Shown piece by piece: positions 50,185 to 57,828 of a stretch of DNA of 57,828 nt. Each line of letters opens with the position of its first letter. The stretch's first letter is position 1. The translations under genes were made by a program, and so were the position numbers. The stretch is from contig JAQGHQ010000236.1 of the NCBI GenBank assembly GCA_028288765.1, forward strand, positions 1 through 57,828, in the 5' to 3' direction. The notes under the pieces are model-generated. The model was given only the letters and a program-made list of their open reading frames with translations. It was not told the DNA's origin and did no database searches. The stretch is from Gemmataceae bacterium. Lineage in GTDB: Bacteria; Planctomycetota; Planctomycetia; Gemmatales; Gemmataceae.

Positions 50185-52884
50185 CTACTTACCGAGCATC
50201 TCTTTCCCGAGCTCGGCCGCTTTCTGCATCGCCTCGGGGAGCTTGGCCGCGTCCTTGCCGCCGGCCTGAGCCTGATCCGGCTTCCCGCCGCCACTTCCGC
50301 CGACCACCGCCGCTACCTGCTTCACCACGTCGCCGGCCTTTAGCCCCTTCTTCACAAGGTCGTGTGTCAGCGCGACGATCAGCGACACCTTCCCTTCCTC
50401 CGTCCACCCGAATACCACGAACGCCGACGCGCTCGTCTGGCGGATACGGTCGATCTGTCCCCGGACCGCGTCCGCCGTCGTCCCTTCCGGCAGCCGGCCG
50501 ACGACCAGCTTCGTTCCGTGTACGGTCGGGGCCGCCTCGACAAGCTTGTCGAGCACCCCGGCGAGGTCCGCGGCCGCGGCTTTCCTCAGCTGGTCCTGGA
50601 GCTTCTTCACCTGTTCCTGCAGGACATCTACCCTGGCGGGGAGCTCGTCCGGGCGGCACTGGAACCGGGCGGTCAGCTCGTCCACCACCGCGCTGCGGCT
50701 CTGGATGTCGGCGTAGGCCGCCCGCCCCGTTACCCCGGTGATCCGCCGGACCCCCTTCGCCACCCCTTCCTGCGACAGGATCTTGAAGTACCCGACGAGC
50801 CCGGTCTGTGGCAGATGCGTGCCGCCGCAGAACTCGGTAGAGAGGTCGGCCGTCACCCTGGACGGGTCGTCGGCCCCGATCATGACCACCCGCACCGGGT
50901 CGGGGTACTTCTCACCGAAGACCGCCCGCACCCCGGGCAGCGCCTTCGCTTCGTCGAGCGGCATCACCTTCGCCGTCACCACCTGGTTGAGGGCCACCCC
51001 GCGGTTCACCAGCCGTTCGATCTCGCGCAGCTGGTCTGGCGTCATCGGCTTGTCGTGGCCGAAATCGAACCGCGTCTTTTCCGCATCCACGAGCGAGCCC
51101 TTCTGCTCGACGTGCGGGCCGAGGACTTGCTTGAGCGCGAGGTTGAGGAGGTGCGTGGCGGTGTGGTTCCGCATGATGTCGATGCGGCGGATAGTCGACT
51201 GCACGAGTTCGACCGTGTCCCCGACGGCCAGTTCCCCGTCGTGAAGAACGCCGACGTGCAGCACCGTTTCCCCGACCCGCTGGGTGTCCTCAACCTCGAA
51301 GTCGGCCCCGGCCGCGGACCGGATCGTGCCCGTGTCGCCGACCTGCCCGCCCTGCTCGCCGTAGAAGCAGGTGCGGTCGAGGAGCAGCGCGACCGACTCC
51401 CCCGCCGCCAGCTTGCCCTCGCGGACGACGACGTTGTCCTTCACCCACCCGAGGACCTTCGCGGGGATCGGCTCGGGGCGGTATTTCGGCGAATCGTCGG
51501 TCGGCGGGAGCTCGCCCTGCACGGCGGCTACCGCGAACTTCTTCCCGCCCTGCTTGGCCTGCTCCTGGGCGCGCCGCATCTCCTCCTCGAACCCGGCCAT
51601 GTCGACCGTGTATTCTTGTTCTTGAGCCATCTGCAGCGTGATGTCGATAATCACGCCGTAGGTATCGTGGAGCTTGAACGCCTCCTCCCCGGTCACCTGG
51701 GTGCGGCCTTCCTTCTGCATCTGTTGAGCGATTTTGGTGAACAGCGCGACCCCGCGCTTGAGATTCCGGAGGAAGCCTTCCTCTTCCTCGAAGATCTGTT
51801 CGCGGACCTTTTCCGGGTTCTTGCGCAGCTCCGGGAACGCATCGCCCATCAGGTCAACGACGGCGGGCACCAGCTTGTGTAAGAACGGTTCGCCGGTCTT
51901 GAGGACCTGATAGCCGTACCGCTCCGCCCGCCGCAGGATACGCTTGAGCACGTAGTTCCGGCCGTCGTTCCCGATCACGGCGCCGTCGGTCAGCGCGAAG
52001 GTGAGCGTCCGAATGTGGTCCGCGATCACGCGGTAGGCAGTGTCCTTGAGGTCGTCGAGCTTCCCAGTGTACGGGTCTGCCCCGGTGACCTTCTGGATTG
52101 CCGCGAAGAGCGGCTGGAAGATGTCGGTGTCGTAGTTGCTGGCCTTCCCCTGGATCACCTTGGTGACCCGCTCGAACCCCATCCCGGTATCGACGTGCTT
52201 CGCCGGTAGCGGGGTGAGGCTCTGGTCCTCGTTCCGGTTGAACTGGATGAACACGAGGTTCCAGATCTCGATGACCTTGTCCGTCCCCGCGTTCACGAGC
52301 GGGCCACCGGTCTTGTCCGGGGTGCCGTCGTAGTGGATCTCGGTACACGGGCCGCAGGGCCCGGTGTTGCCCATCTCCCAGAAGTTATCCTTCTTGTTCC
52401 CGAGATGGATGTGGGCGTCCGGCACACCGACCGCCCGCCAGAACCCGGCCGCCTCGTCGTCGCGGGGGATGCCATTCGCCTGGTCGCCCTCGAACACGGT
52501 CACGTGCAGCCGGGTCGGGTCGAGCTTCCAGACGTCGGTGAGGAGCTCCCAGGCCCAGGCGATCGCTTCCTGCTTGAAGTAGTCGCCGAAACTCCAGTTC
52601 CCGAGCATCTCGAAGAACGTGTGGTGGTACGTGTCCTTTCCCACGTCGTCGAGGTCGTTGTGCTTGCCGCCGGCCCGGATGCACTTCTGGGTGTTCGCGA
52701 CCCGCGTGACGGGCGGCTTCTCGGTGCCGAGGAAGTACGGTTTGAACTGGTTCATCCCGGCGTTGGCGAACAGCAAGGTCGGGTCGTTCAGCGGGACGAC
52801 CGGACTGGACGGGATGTTCTTGTGCCCGTGCTTCTTGCAGAAAAAATCGATGAACTGCTGGCGGATCTCGGTCGAGGAGAGCAT
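50185..52884 (-). CDS. alaS: Alanine-tRNA ligase
   Basis: An 899-residue class II aminoacyl-tRNA synthetase. The catalytic domain covers about residues 1-240, with FFCKKHGHKNIPSSPVVP, NAGMNQFKPYFLG and TFFEMLGNWSFGDYFK. The editing domain carries zinc motif HTATH near residue 572 and CGGTH near 685. A coiled-coil and Gly-rich C-Ala domain (VVGGSGGGKPDQAQAGGKD) completes it. The length is normal. The ATG at 52884 gives the standard MLSSTEIRQQFIDFF start. It is the most certainly identified gene in the window. Confidence 0.97.
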   Translation of the reverse strand: MLSSTEIRQQFIDFFCKKHGHKNIPSSPVVPLNDPTLLFANAGMNQFKPYFLGTEKPPVTRVANTQKCIRAGGKHNDLDDVGKDTYHHTFFEMLGNWSFGDYFKQEAIAWAWELLTDVWKLDPTRLHVTVFEGDQANGIPRDDEAAGFWRAVGVPDAHIHLGNKKDNFWEMGNTGPCGPCTEIHYDGTPDKTGGPLVNAGTDKVIEIWNLVFIQFNRNEDQSLTPLPAKHVDTGMGFERVTKVIQGKASNYDTDIFQPLFAAIQKVTGADPYTGKLDDLKDTAYRVIADHIRTLTFALTDGAVIGNDGRNYVLKRILRRAERYGYQVLKTGEPFLHKLVPAVVDLMGDAFPELRKNPEKVREQIFEEEEGFLRNLKRGVALFTKIAQQMQKEGRTQVTGEEAFKLHDTYGVIIDITLQMAQEQEYTVDMAGFEEEMRRAQEQAKQGGKKFAVAAVQGELPPTDDSPKYRPEPIPAKVLGWVKDNVVVREGKLAAGESVALLLDRTCFYGEQGGQVGDTGTIRSAAGADFEVEDTQRVGETVLHVGVLHDGELAVGDTVELVQSTIRRIDIMRNHTATHLLNLALKQVLGPHVEQKGSLVDAEKTRFDFGHDKPMTPDQLREIERLVNRGVALNQVVTAKVMPLDEAKALPGVRAVFGEKYPDPVRVVMIGADDPSRVTADLSTEFCGGTHLPQTGLVGYFKILSQEGVAKGVRRITGVTGRAAYADIQSRSAVVDELTARFQCRPDELPARVDVLQEQVKKLQDQLRKAAAADLAGVLDKLVEAAPTVHGTKLVVGRLPEGTTADAVRGQIDRIRQTSASAFVVFGWTEEGKVSLIVALTHDLVKKGLKAGDVVKQVAAVVGGSGGGKPDQAQAGGKDAAKLPEAMQKAAELGKEMLGK

Positions 52885-53125
52885 GCGAATCTCGCGGGCT
52901 GGGTCGTGTGCGGCGAGGCCGGGGTCGAGGCCGTCGCGGCTGTAAGAATCAGGACACGAAATCCCGAGAAAAGTTCAAGGGGGCAGGCCCGCACCGGGCG
53001 TGCGGGCAGGGCCGTGTTGGAAAAGCTGGGAATTCGCTACACACCCTTTGACCCTACTCCGGGCGCCCGGTCGGTGCTGCGAGTCATTCTGTCAGACTTG
53101 GCTTATCCTCCAACCGGAGCATGTC
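52885..53125. promoter_or_regulatory. alaS upstream region with hairpin
   Basis: A 240-base divergent gap. A hairpin with arms gcccgcac (52987-52994) and gtgcgggc (53000-53007) would lie in or near the alaS leader. It could affect alaS expression, but no T-box or other known leader is visible. Confidence 0.25.
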
Positions 53126-53434
53126 ATGTCCCGCGACCGAGAGTACGACGATGCCGACGATGCCGACGAGGACTATGACGACTATGACCGCCCACGGCGC
53201 CGGTTCAACACTCCGCTAACTGGAATGGACTGCTTCCTGAACAACATCGCCGTGGTGATTCTGCTACACTGTTCGGGATTTGCTGCCGTCCGTTGCCAGC
53301 CTGGTTCTCGGTGGGATTGGGGTCGCTTCCCGCAAGAACCCGGACTCGAAGCGGAACGCGACGATCGACCTCGTCGGCGGGTTCTCAGCCTGGTCCTGCA
53401 TGCGACCGGGCCCCTGGCGAACCCCAAAATATGA
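53126..53434 (+). pseudogene. Frameshifted small planctomycete membrane protein
   Basis: The frame from the ATG at 53126 (GGAG six bases upstream) starts MSRDREYDDADDADEDYDDY and then PRRRFNTPLTGMDCFLNNIA, typical of small planctomycete membrane proteins with an acidic N-tail. After about residue 50 it becomes unlike any membrane protein. The +1 frame from 53280 instead gives LPSVASLVLGGIGVASRKNP, then DSKRNATIDLV. The original frame then ends VLSLVLHATGPLANPKI, which looks like the right C-terminus. Two opposite shifts would explain this. It could also be a sequencing artefact. Confidence 0.5.
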
Positions 53435-53461
53435 ACCGCTGATGCCTGTGGGTGTTGCACC

Positions 53462-53905
53462 GTGAATCCGACTCGTCCGGCTCGGCGTCAGGTCTGGGTC
53501 CGACCGACCCTCGTGGTCATGGCGGTCGCGGGTCTTGCTGCCGGGGTTTATACTCTGGTCACAGTACCCCCGACGGCGAACATGTGGTATCCGCGGTGTC
53601 AGCTCCACGCTCTCACCGGGCTGCATTGTCCGGGGTGTGGAACGACCCGCGCCCTGCACGCCCTTTTGAACGGCCGGGTTACCCAGGCCCTTGCTTACAA
53701 CGCCCTCGCCTTCATCATCGTGCCCGTCGTTGCCTGGTCTCTGGGCCGGTCACAGTGGGCTCGGGATCGTGACCGCATGGGAAGTTGTCCTGGGTGTAGG
53801 GACACGTGCTGGGTTTGGCTTCTTGTGGGGCTCATGGTGATCTTCGGAGTGCTCCGAAACATCCCCAGCTATCCGTTCACCTTGCTCGCCCCGCACGAAT
53901 TATGA
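53462..53905 (+). CDS. DUF2752 membrane protein
   Basis: A 147-residue protein with about three hydrophobic helices. The DUF2752 signature is YPRCQLHALTGLHCPGCGTT (Cys46, Cys56, Cys59), followed by RALHALLNGRVTQALAYN. The start is a GTG at 53462. DUF2752 genes frequently sit beside small TM2/CD225-type membrane genes, as here. Function is unknown. The polar segment DRDRMGSCPGCRDTCW adds more cysteines than usual. Confidence 0.87.
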   Translation: MNPTRPARRQVWVRPTLVVMAVAGLAAGVYTLVTVPPTANMWYPRCQLHALTGLHCPGCGTTRALHALLNGRVTQALAYNALAFIIVPVVAWSLGRSQWARDRDRMGSCPGCRDTCWVWLLVGLMVIFGVLRNIPSYPFTLLAPHEL

Positions 53906-53980
53906 AAGAAAAAGGAGTTGTGAGAAGCCGATGAGGGGGGTATCCTCGATCTGTTGGGCTTTCACGTCTCGGAGAATGCC

Positions 53981-54232
53981 ATGAGCCCCGCTCAAATCCT
54001 GGCGGAAGTCCGTCGTGACCCGTTCGAGCCGTTCCGGTTGGTCCTGGCGAACGGGGCCATTTATGACATCCGGCACCCCGACCAGTGCATGGTTCTCCCG
54101 AAGTCGGTCGTGGTCGGGGAGGTGTCCCCGACGGCCGACGGGTTCATCGAATGGATGGTGACGGTCAACCCCTGGAACGTCCTGCGGATCGAGCACGAAC
54201 CGGTCCGGGAGCTGGCCGGGTCCGCTATCTGA
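53981..54232 (+). CDS. Short conserved hypothetical protein
   Basis: An 83-residue protein beginning MSPAQILAEVRRDPFEPFRL. The pattern PFEPFRL, then NGAIYDIRHPDQCMV and a WMVTVNPWNVLRIE ending is a recurrent small family in planctomycetes and other bacteria, with no known role. GGAGA lies upstream of the ATG at 53981. It follows the DUF2752 gene by 75 bases on the same strand. Confidence 0.75.
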   Translation: MSPAQILAEVRRDPFEPFRLVLANGAIYDIRHPDQCMVLPKSVVVGEVSPTADGFIEWMVTVNPWNVLRIEHEPVRELAGSAI

Positions 54233-54356
54233 CCATCCCCCCGGCTTTGGTTGTCAGCCCGCCAGAACCGGATGATCTCGGGTCCTGATGCCCTTCATGT
54301 TTCGGGGGCATCCATCCCCCTCGCCGCTCCCAGAACTATCAGCCATCAACCCCGAC

Positions 54357-55532
54357 TCATCGCCGGACGGCGGCATAAACCTCGCGGAGCGGGACCCCAT
54401 TCTCCCTGGCCACCCGGGCGCAGTCCTCGAACTCCGGGGTCACCACCTCGAACCCATCCCCGCGCCAGCCGCGCTTCGCCTTCACCGGTCCCCACGGCGT
54501 CGACACGGTAACCTCCTCCCGCCGCAACTTCGTGCGGTCGGCGGTGTACCGCCGCACCCCGAAGGTCGCCGCCTCGCGGAACAGAATCCGCTCCAGCTCC
54601 GCCACTGTCCCCTCTTCCGCGATCACACTCAGCAGCACCCCCGGGCGGTTCTTTTTCATCTGGATCGGGACCGCGAACACGTCCAGTGCGCCGGCCGCGA
54701 ACAGCTGGTCGAAGCAGTACCCGACCACTTCCGCCGGGGCGTCGTCGAGGTTTGTTTCCAGCACGACCACGGTATCGGACTCGTCGGAAACCTCCGGGAC
54801 CCGACGACTTCCACCCGGCGCGGTCGTGCCGACGAACAGCCGCAAGATGTTCGGCTGCTCAATGAAGTCCCTGGTCCCAGCCCCGTGACCGATTCGCTCG
54901 ATCGTGATCGCCGGCGCGGCGGTGTACTCGGCCGCGACCGCGGTGAGGATCGCGGCCCCGGTGGGGGTGGTCAGCTCCCCTTTCACGGTCGACGGGGCGA
55001 GCGGAACGCCTTTCAAGAGCTCGGCCGTGCCCGGGGTCGGGACGGGCATGATCCCGTGGGCGCATTTCACCGTCCCCGTCCCTGTCGGCACGGGGGAGCT
55101 GGTGAACCGCTCCACCCCGAGCAGGTCCAACCCGACCGCGGCCCCGACGATGTCGGCAATGCTGTCGAGCGCCCCGACCTCGTGGAAGTGGACCCGTTCG
55201 AGGGGCATCCCGTGGGCGACCGACTCGGCGACCGCCACCTTCCGGAAGATCGCAGCCGCGAGGTCACGCTGCGCGGGGCTCAGGTCCCCCTTCGCGAGGA
55301 TCGCTTCGACGTCGGGAAGGAACCGGTAGTCCTCCTGATCGGCCGCCTCGACCGTGGCCTTGGTCGCGGCGAACCCGCACCGCTTCACCTTCTCCACGTG
55401 GAGTTTGATCGGCAGGCCGAGAGAGTCCAGCGCGGCCCGGATCGCGTCGGGGGGCACCCCGGCGTCGATCACCGCCCCGAGGACCATGTCCCCACTGATC
55501 CCGCTGAAACAGTCGAAATGTGCGGCGCGCAA
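54357..55532 (-). CDS. larC: LarC-like nickel-pincer cofactor biosynthesis protein
   Basis: A 391-residue protein of the LarC/UPF0272 family. LarC inserts nickel into the pyridinium-thiocarboxylate mononucleotide to make the NPN cofactor of lactate racemase-type enzymes. Signatures are HFDCFSGISGDM at the N-terminus, VHFHEVGALDSIADIVG (His115, His117) and NLDDAPAEVVGY. Here it is one continuous frame, unlike the split larC1/larC2 of Lactobacillus plantarum. The start is TTG at 55532 with GGAGA eight bases upstream. No larB, larE or larA is in the window, so the client enzyme is elsewhere. Confidence 0.9.
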   Translation of the reverse strand: MRAAHFDCFSGISGDMVLGAVIDAGVPPDAIRAALDSLGLPIKLHVEKVKRCGFAATKATVEAADQEDYRFLPDVEAILAKGDLSPAQRDLAAAIFRKVAVAESVAHGMPLERVHFHEVGALDSIADIVGAAVGLDLLGVERFTSSPVPTGTGTVKCAHGIMPVPTPGTAELLKGVPLAPSTVKGELTTPTGAAILTAVAAEYTAAPAITIERIGHGAGTRDFIEQPNILRLFVGTTAPGGSRRVPEVSDESDTVVVLETNLDDAPAEVVGYCFDQLFAAGALDVFAVPIQMKKNRPGVLLSVIAEEGTVAELERILFREAATFGVRRYTADRTKLRREEVTVSTPWGPVKAKRGWRGDGFEVVTPEFEDCARVARENGVPLREVYAAVRR

Positions 55533-55632
55533 GGGAGCGTCTCCTGGTGTAAACCTGTTGTATCGGTGAACCCCTGGACACGGTTCGTGTTCTAAGTTAT
55601 CAACAGAATTTGCGCCTCGCCCGACTCCCGGA

Positions 55633-57636
55633 ATGTTACCGATGCCGAACGCTCAGACCGCCCTCGACCGGCTAGCGACCCTCGCCTCGCCGGAGGGGGG
55701 GTGGGGGTATCAGGCCGGCCAGCCGGCCCATCTCGAACCCACCTGCCTGGCCGTTCTGGCCCTCGCCGCCGATCGGAAGAAGTACGAGGCGCTGGTCGCG
55801 AACGGGCTCAAGGCGGTCGAGGCGAACCGCGCCGCGGACGGGACGTACCGCATGACCCACGGGCGGCCGCAGGCCGCGTGGCCGACCGCCCTCGTCCTGT
55901 TCGCCGAACACGCCCTCGGCACCCCCGCCGATCGCCTCGCCGCCACAGCCGACCGGCTCCTCGCGCTCGAGAGCCGGGTCATCAAGGTGGACGACGAGAC
56001 CACGGACATGCAGGTGGACATCGACCTGTCCTTGCGCGGGTGGCCGTGGGCGGAGGCAAACTTCGCGTGGGTCGAGCCGACCTCCTGGGCGTGCCTCGCC
56101 CTGCGAGCCGTCGGGCGGGCGGACCACCCGCGGGTCCGCGAGGGGCTGCGGCTGCTGATCGACCGGGCGTTCGATTCCGGCGGGGTGAACTACGGGAACC
56201 GGATGGTCCTCGGTCGGAGTACCGAACCGATCCCCGGCCCCACGGCGGCGATGCTCCTCGCCCTCCAGGGTGCCGGCGATCAACCCCGGGTGGAGGCGGC
56301 GAAAGGATACCTGCGGGTCCACGCGGCGAAGACGACCGATCTCGAACACCTCGCGTGGGCGAAACTCGCCCTGTCCGTTCACGCTACCGACTCCGCGACC
56401 CGCGACTTTCTCCCGGAACTCGACGCCCGGGTCGCCGGCGCCCTGAGCGAGGAGATCCACCGCACCGACGGGCTCGGGGCCGGGCCCTACCGGCTCGCGC
56501 TCGCGGCCCTTGCTCTGGAGACCGGGAAGAGGAACCCGTTCCGGCTCGAACGCCTACTCTCCCCACCCCTTTCTTTGCAAGGGAAGGAGCCCGAAGAAGC
56601 CCTGCCATTGGAGGTGAAAAAGGCGGAGAAAGTGTCCGAAGACTCCCGCCCGATCTTCGAGCGGGTGAAGTCGAAGTTCCGCGGCTGGATGGTCAGCCGA
56701 TTGAACCGGTTGCGCCCGCTTCCCTCGACCGGCGCGGTCCACATCGCCCGGGCCGACTCTTACGACCTCCCCCTCGCCGACATTCTGGCGGCCCAGTTCG
56801 AGCACTTCCGCCCGGTCGTTCCAATCCGGGGCAAGCGGGTGGTCCTGAAGCCGAACCTGGTCGAGTACCGGCGCGAGAAGGTAATCAACACCGACCCCCG
56901 GGTGGTCGACGCGGTCATCACGCTGTGCGTCCGGGAGGGGGCTGCCGAGGTCGTGGTCGCCGAGGGCCCGGGGCACTGGCGGAACGCGCAGTTCCTGGTG
57001 AAGGAAAGCGGTCTCGGGGAGGTCCTCGAGAAGCACGGGGTGCGGTTCGTCGACCTGAACCACGACGAGCCGGTCCGGATGCCGAACCTCGGCCGGCTCA
57101 CCGGGCTGGATTCCCTCTACCTCGCCCGCACGGTCGTCAACGCAGACGTCTTCATCTCCCTCCCGAAGCTGAAAACGCACCACTGGGCCGGGGCGACACT
57201 GTCGCTGAAAAACCTCTTCGGCACGCTCCCGGGGATCTGTTACGGGTGGCCGAAGAACGAGCTACACTGGCGGGGCATCCCAAACAGCATCGTCGACATC
57301 GCCCTGACCCATACCCCCCATCTCGCGATCGTCGACGGGATCACCGGGATGGAAGGGGACGGGCCACTGATGGGGTCGGCGAAGCATGTCGGGGCCCTGA
57401 TCATGGGGGCCGACCTCGTGGCCGTGGACTCGACCTGTTGCCGGCTCATGAAGCTCCCGCCGGAACGGGTGCCGACCCTGGTGCTCGCCGCTCTCAAGCG
57501 GCTCGGCCGGCTGAACGAGGCCGAGATCCCCCAGCTCGGCGAGCCGATCACCGCACTCGCCACCGAGTTCGAATTACCCCCCCACGTCGACCGTCAGCTC
57601 CTGTCGATCGAGGACGCCGCTCAGATCAGGGTGTAA
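55633..57636 (+). CDS. Cyclase-type alpha/alpha-toroid fused to DUF362
   Basis: A 667-residue fusion. Residues about 1-310 are prenyltransferase/squalene-cyclase-like helical repeats (GGWGYQAGQPAHLEPTCLAV, VEPTSWACLALRAVG, GGVNYGN). A charged linker of about 55 residues follows. Residues about 375-665 are a DUF362 domain (VVLKPNLVEY, FISLPKLKTHHWAGATLSLK, AIVDGITGMEGDGPL, LVAVDSTCCRLM). No ferredoxin-type cysteine cluster is present. No catalytic DxDD motif of true cyclases is evident. The start is the ATG at 55633 or 55642. A terminator follows. Confidence 0.85.
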   Translation: MLPMPNAQTALDRLATLASPEGGWGYQAGQPAHLEPTCLAVLALAADRKKYEALVANGLKAVEANRAADGTYRMTHGRPQAAWPTALVLFAEHALGTPADRLAATADRLLALESRVIKVDDETTDMQVDIDLSLRGWPWAEANFAWVEPTSWACLALRAVGRADHPRVREGLRLLIDRAFDSGGVNYGNRMVLGRSTEPIPGPTAAMLLALQGAGDQPRVEAAKGYLRVHAAKTTDLEHLAWAKLALSVHATDSATRDFLPELDARVAGALSEEIHRTDGLGAGPYRLALAALALETGKRNPFRLERLLSPPLSLQGKEPEEALPLEVKKAEKVSEDSRPIFERVKSKFRGWMVSRLNRLRPLPSTGAVHIARADSYDLPLADILAAQFEHFRPVVPIRGKRVVLKPNLVEYRREKVINTDPRVVDAVITLCVREGAAEVVVAEGPGHWRNAQFLVKESGLGEVLEKHGVRFVDLNHDEPVRMPNLGRLTGLDSLYLARTVVNADVFISLPKLKTHHWAGATLSLKNLFGTLPGICYGWPKNELHWRGIPNSIVDIALTHTPHLAIVDGITGMEGDGPLMGSAKHVGALIMGADLVAVDSTCCRLMKLPPERVPTLVLAALKRLGRLNEAEIPQLGEPITALATEFELPPHVDRQLLSIEDAAQIRV

Positions 57637-57652
57637 CCCCCTTCCACGTATT

Positions 57653-57695
57653 AAAGTCGAGAGCCCGCGGGACACACCCGCGGGCTCTCGACTTT
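57653..57695. terminator. Strong bidirectional terminator hairpin
   Basis: Perfect 19-bp arms, aaagtcgagagcccgcggg (57653-57671) and its complement (57677-57695), surround a 5-base loop. A-runs and T-runs at the ends serve both directions. It ends the DUF362 fusion transcript and that of the leftward gene at the window edge. Confidence 0.9.
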
Positions 57696-57718
57696 GATCC
57701 TGCGGGGGTCCGGGCGGC

Positions 57719-57828
57719 TCACCCGACGTAGACCCCGTTGATGGTGGCCGGGTTGCTGAACGGGTCCTGGACCGGGGTCGTCGGGGCCCCCATCTGGCTC
57801 AGCGGGATCACCCGGACCGTCGCATGGG
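57719..57828 (-). CDS. C-terminal fragment of a protein running off the window
   Basis: The last 35 codons and the TGA stop (57719-57721) of a leftward gene. The readable end is VRVIPLSQMGAPTTPVQDPF, then SNPATINGVYVG. It looks extracytoplasmic, but no family can be named from this piece. It shares the terminator at 57653-57695. Confidence 0.5.
   Translation of the reverse strand, partial: HATVRVIPLSQMGAPTTPVQDPFSNPATINGVYVG

Noticed and set aside
1..57828. tRNA or rRNA genes, integrases, transposases, phage genes, toxin-antitoxin pairs
   Set aside because: I looked for tRNA arm motifs and for these protein families on both strands and found none I could support. A tRNAscan-SE and Infernal run would settle the RNA question.

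Overview
The window is GC-rich chromosomal DNA from a planctomycete, most likely family Gemmataceae. This is judged from gene content, not from a marker gene. The indicators are a TIGR02996-plus-leucine-rich-repeat protein, a fused dehydrogenase ending in the Pirellula/Verrucomicrobium-type haem domain, a Minf_1886-type protein, a DUF6798-like membrane protein, a Tat-exported Gfo/Idh/MocA oxidoreductase, and several small planctomycete-only families. No tRNA, rRNA, CRISPR array, integrase or transposase was found. Most of the window reads as vertically inherited core and lineage-specific genes separated by short palindromic repeats.

Layout. 1-8.1 kb: a leftward run (start of a membrane protein, Minf_1886-type protein, RicT/PSP1, Obg/DRG-like GTPase, LRR protein), then rightward purine nucleoside phosphorylase and a WD40 protein, then leftward rpiA. 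8.1-9.7 kb: DUF6798-like multi-pass protein. 9.9-21.4 kb: carbohydrate and stress genes, comprising a GH15 enzyme, Gfo/Idh oxidoreductase, YflT-type stress protein, proline-rich and ferritin-like small proteins, a YihY/BrkB transporter-like protein, OsmC, an FAD oxidoreductase, a DUF1328 peptide, a GH57/DUF3536 enzyme, a zinc ribbon and a tiny two-helix protein. 21.6-23.3 kb: class II aldolase plus mtnA, translationally coupled. 23.4-32.8 kb: secreted or periplasmic proteins (SGNH-propeller-HEAT-cytochrome fusion, DUF1349, glycine-zipper lipoprotein, PQQ-like propeller), DUF6194, VOC and RNase Z-like proteins. 32.9-38.5 kb: kdsD, kdsC and a 1280-residue LptC/LptA-like protein. 38.6-40.5 kb: ECF sigma factor, anti-sigma factor and a secreted protein in one leftward operon. 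40.8-44.1 kb: small planctomycete genes, cytochrome c', Rieske protein and CYTH protein. 44.3-48.2 kb: surface-polysaccharide export cassette (Wzm, Wzt, GT2, GT4). 48.5-57.8 kb: orphan DNA methyltransferase, a Gemmataceae paralogue-family protein, alaS, a frameshifted small membrane gene, DUF2752, a short hypothetical, larC, and a cyclase-toroid/DUF362 fusion.

How the genes work together. The kdsD-kdsC-giant protein run has the order of the E. coli kdsD-kdsC-lptC-lptA locus and points to Kdo supply and LPS transport in one transcription unit. The Wzm/Wzt/GT cassette would export a second surface glycan. The 9.9-21.4 kb block looks like a stress and reserve-carbohydrate neighbourhood. The aldolase-mtnA pair, with a nucleoside phosphorylase carrying Asp at the base-binding position 17 kb away, could salvage 5'-methylthioadenosine or 5'-deoxyadenosine.

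The most unusual points are the giant LptC/LptA-like protein, a perfect 36-bp palindrome inserted in frame inside a coding sequence, a duplicated gene tail with its own tandem repeat, and a small gene with two apparently compensating frameshifts. No complete, clearly novel multi-gene defence or mobile system was recognised.
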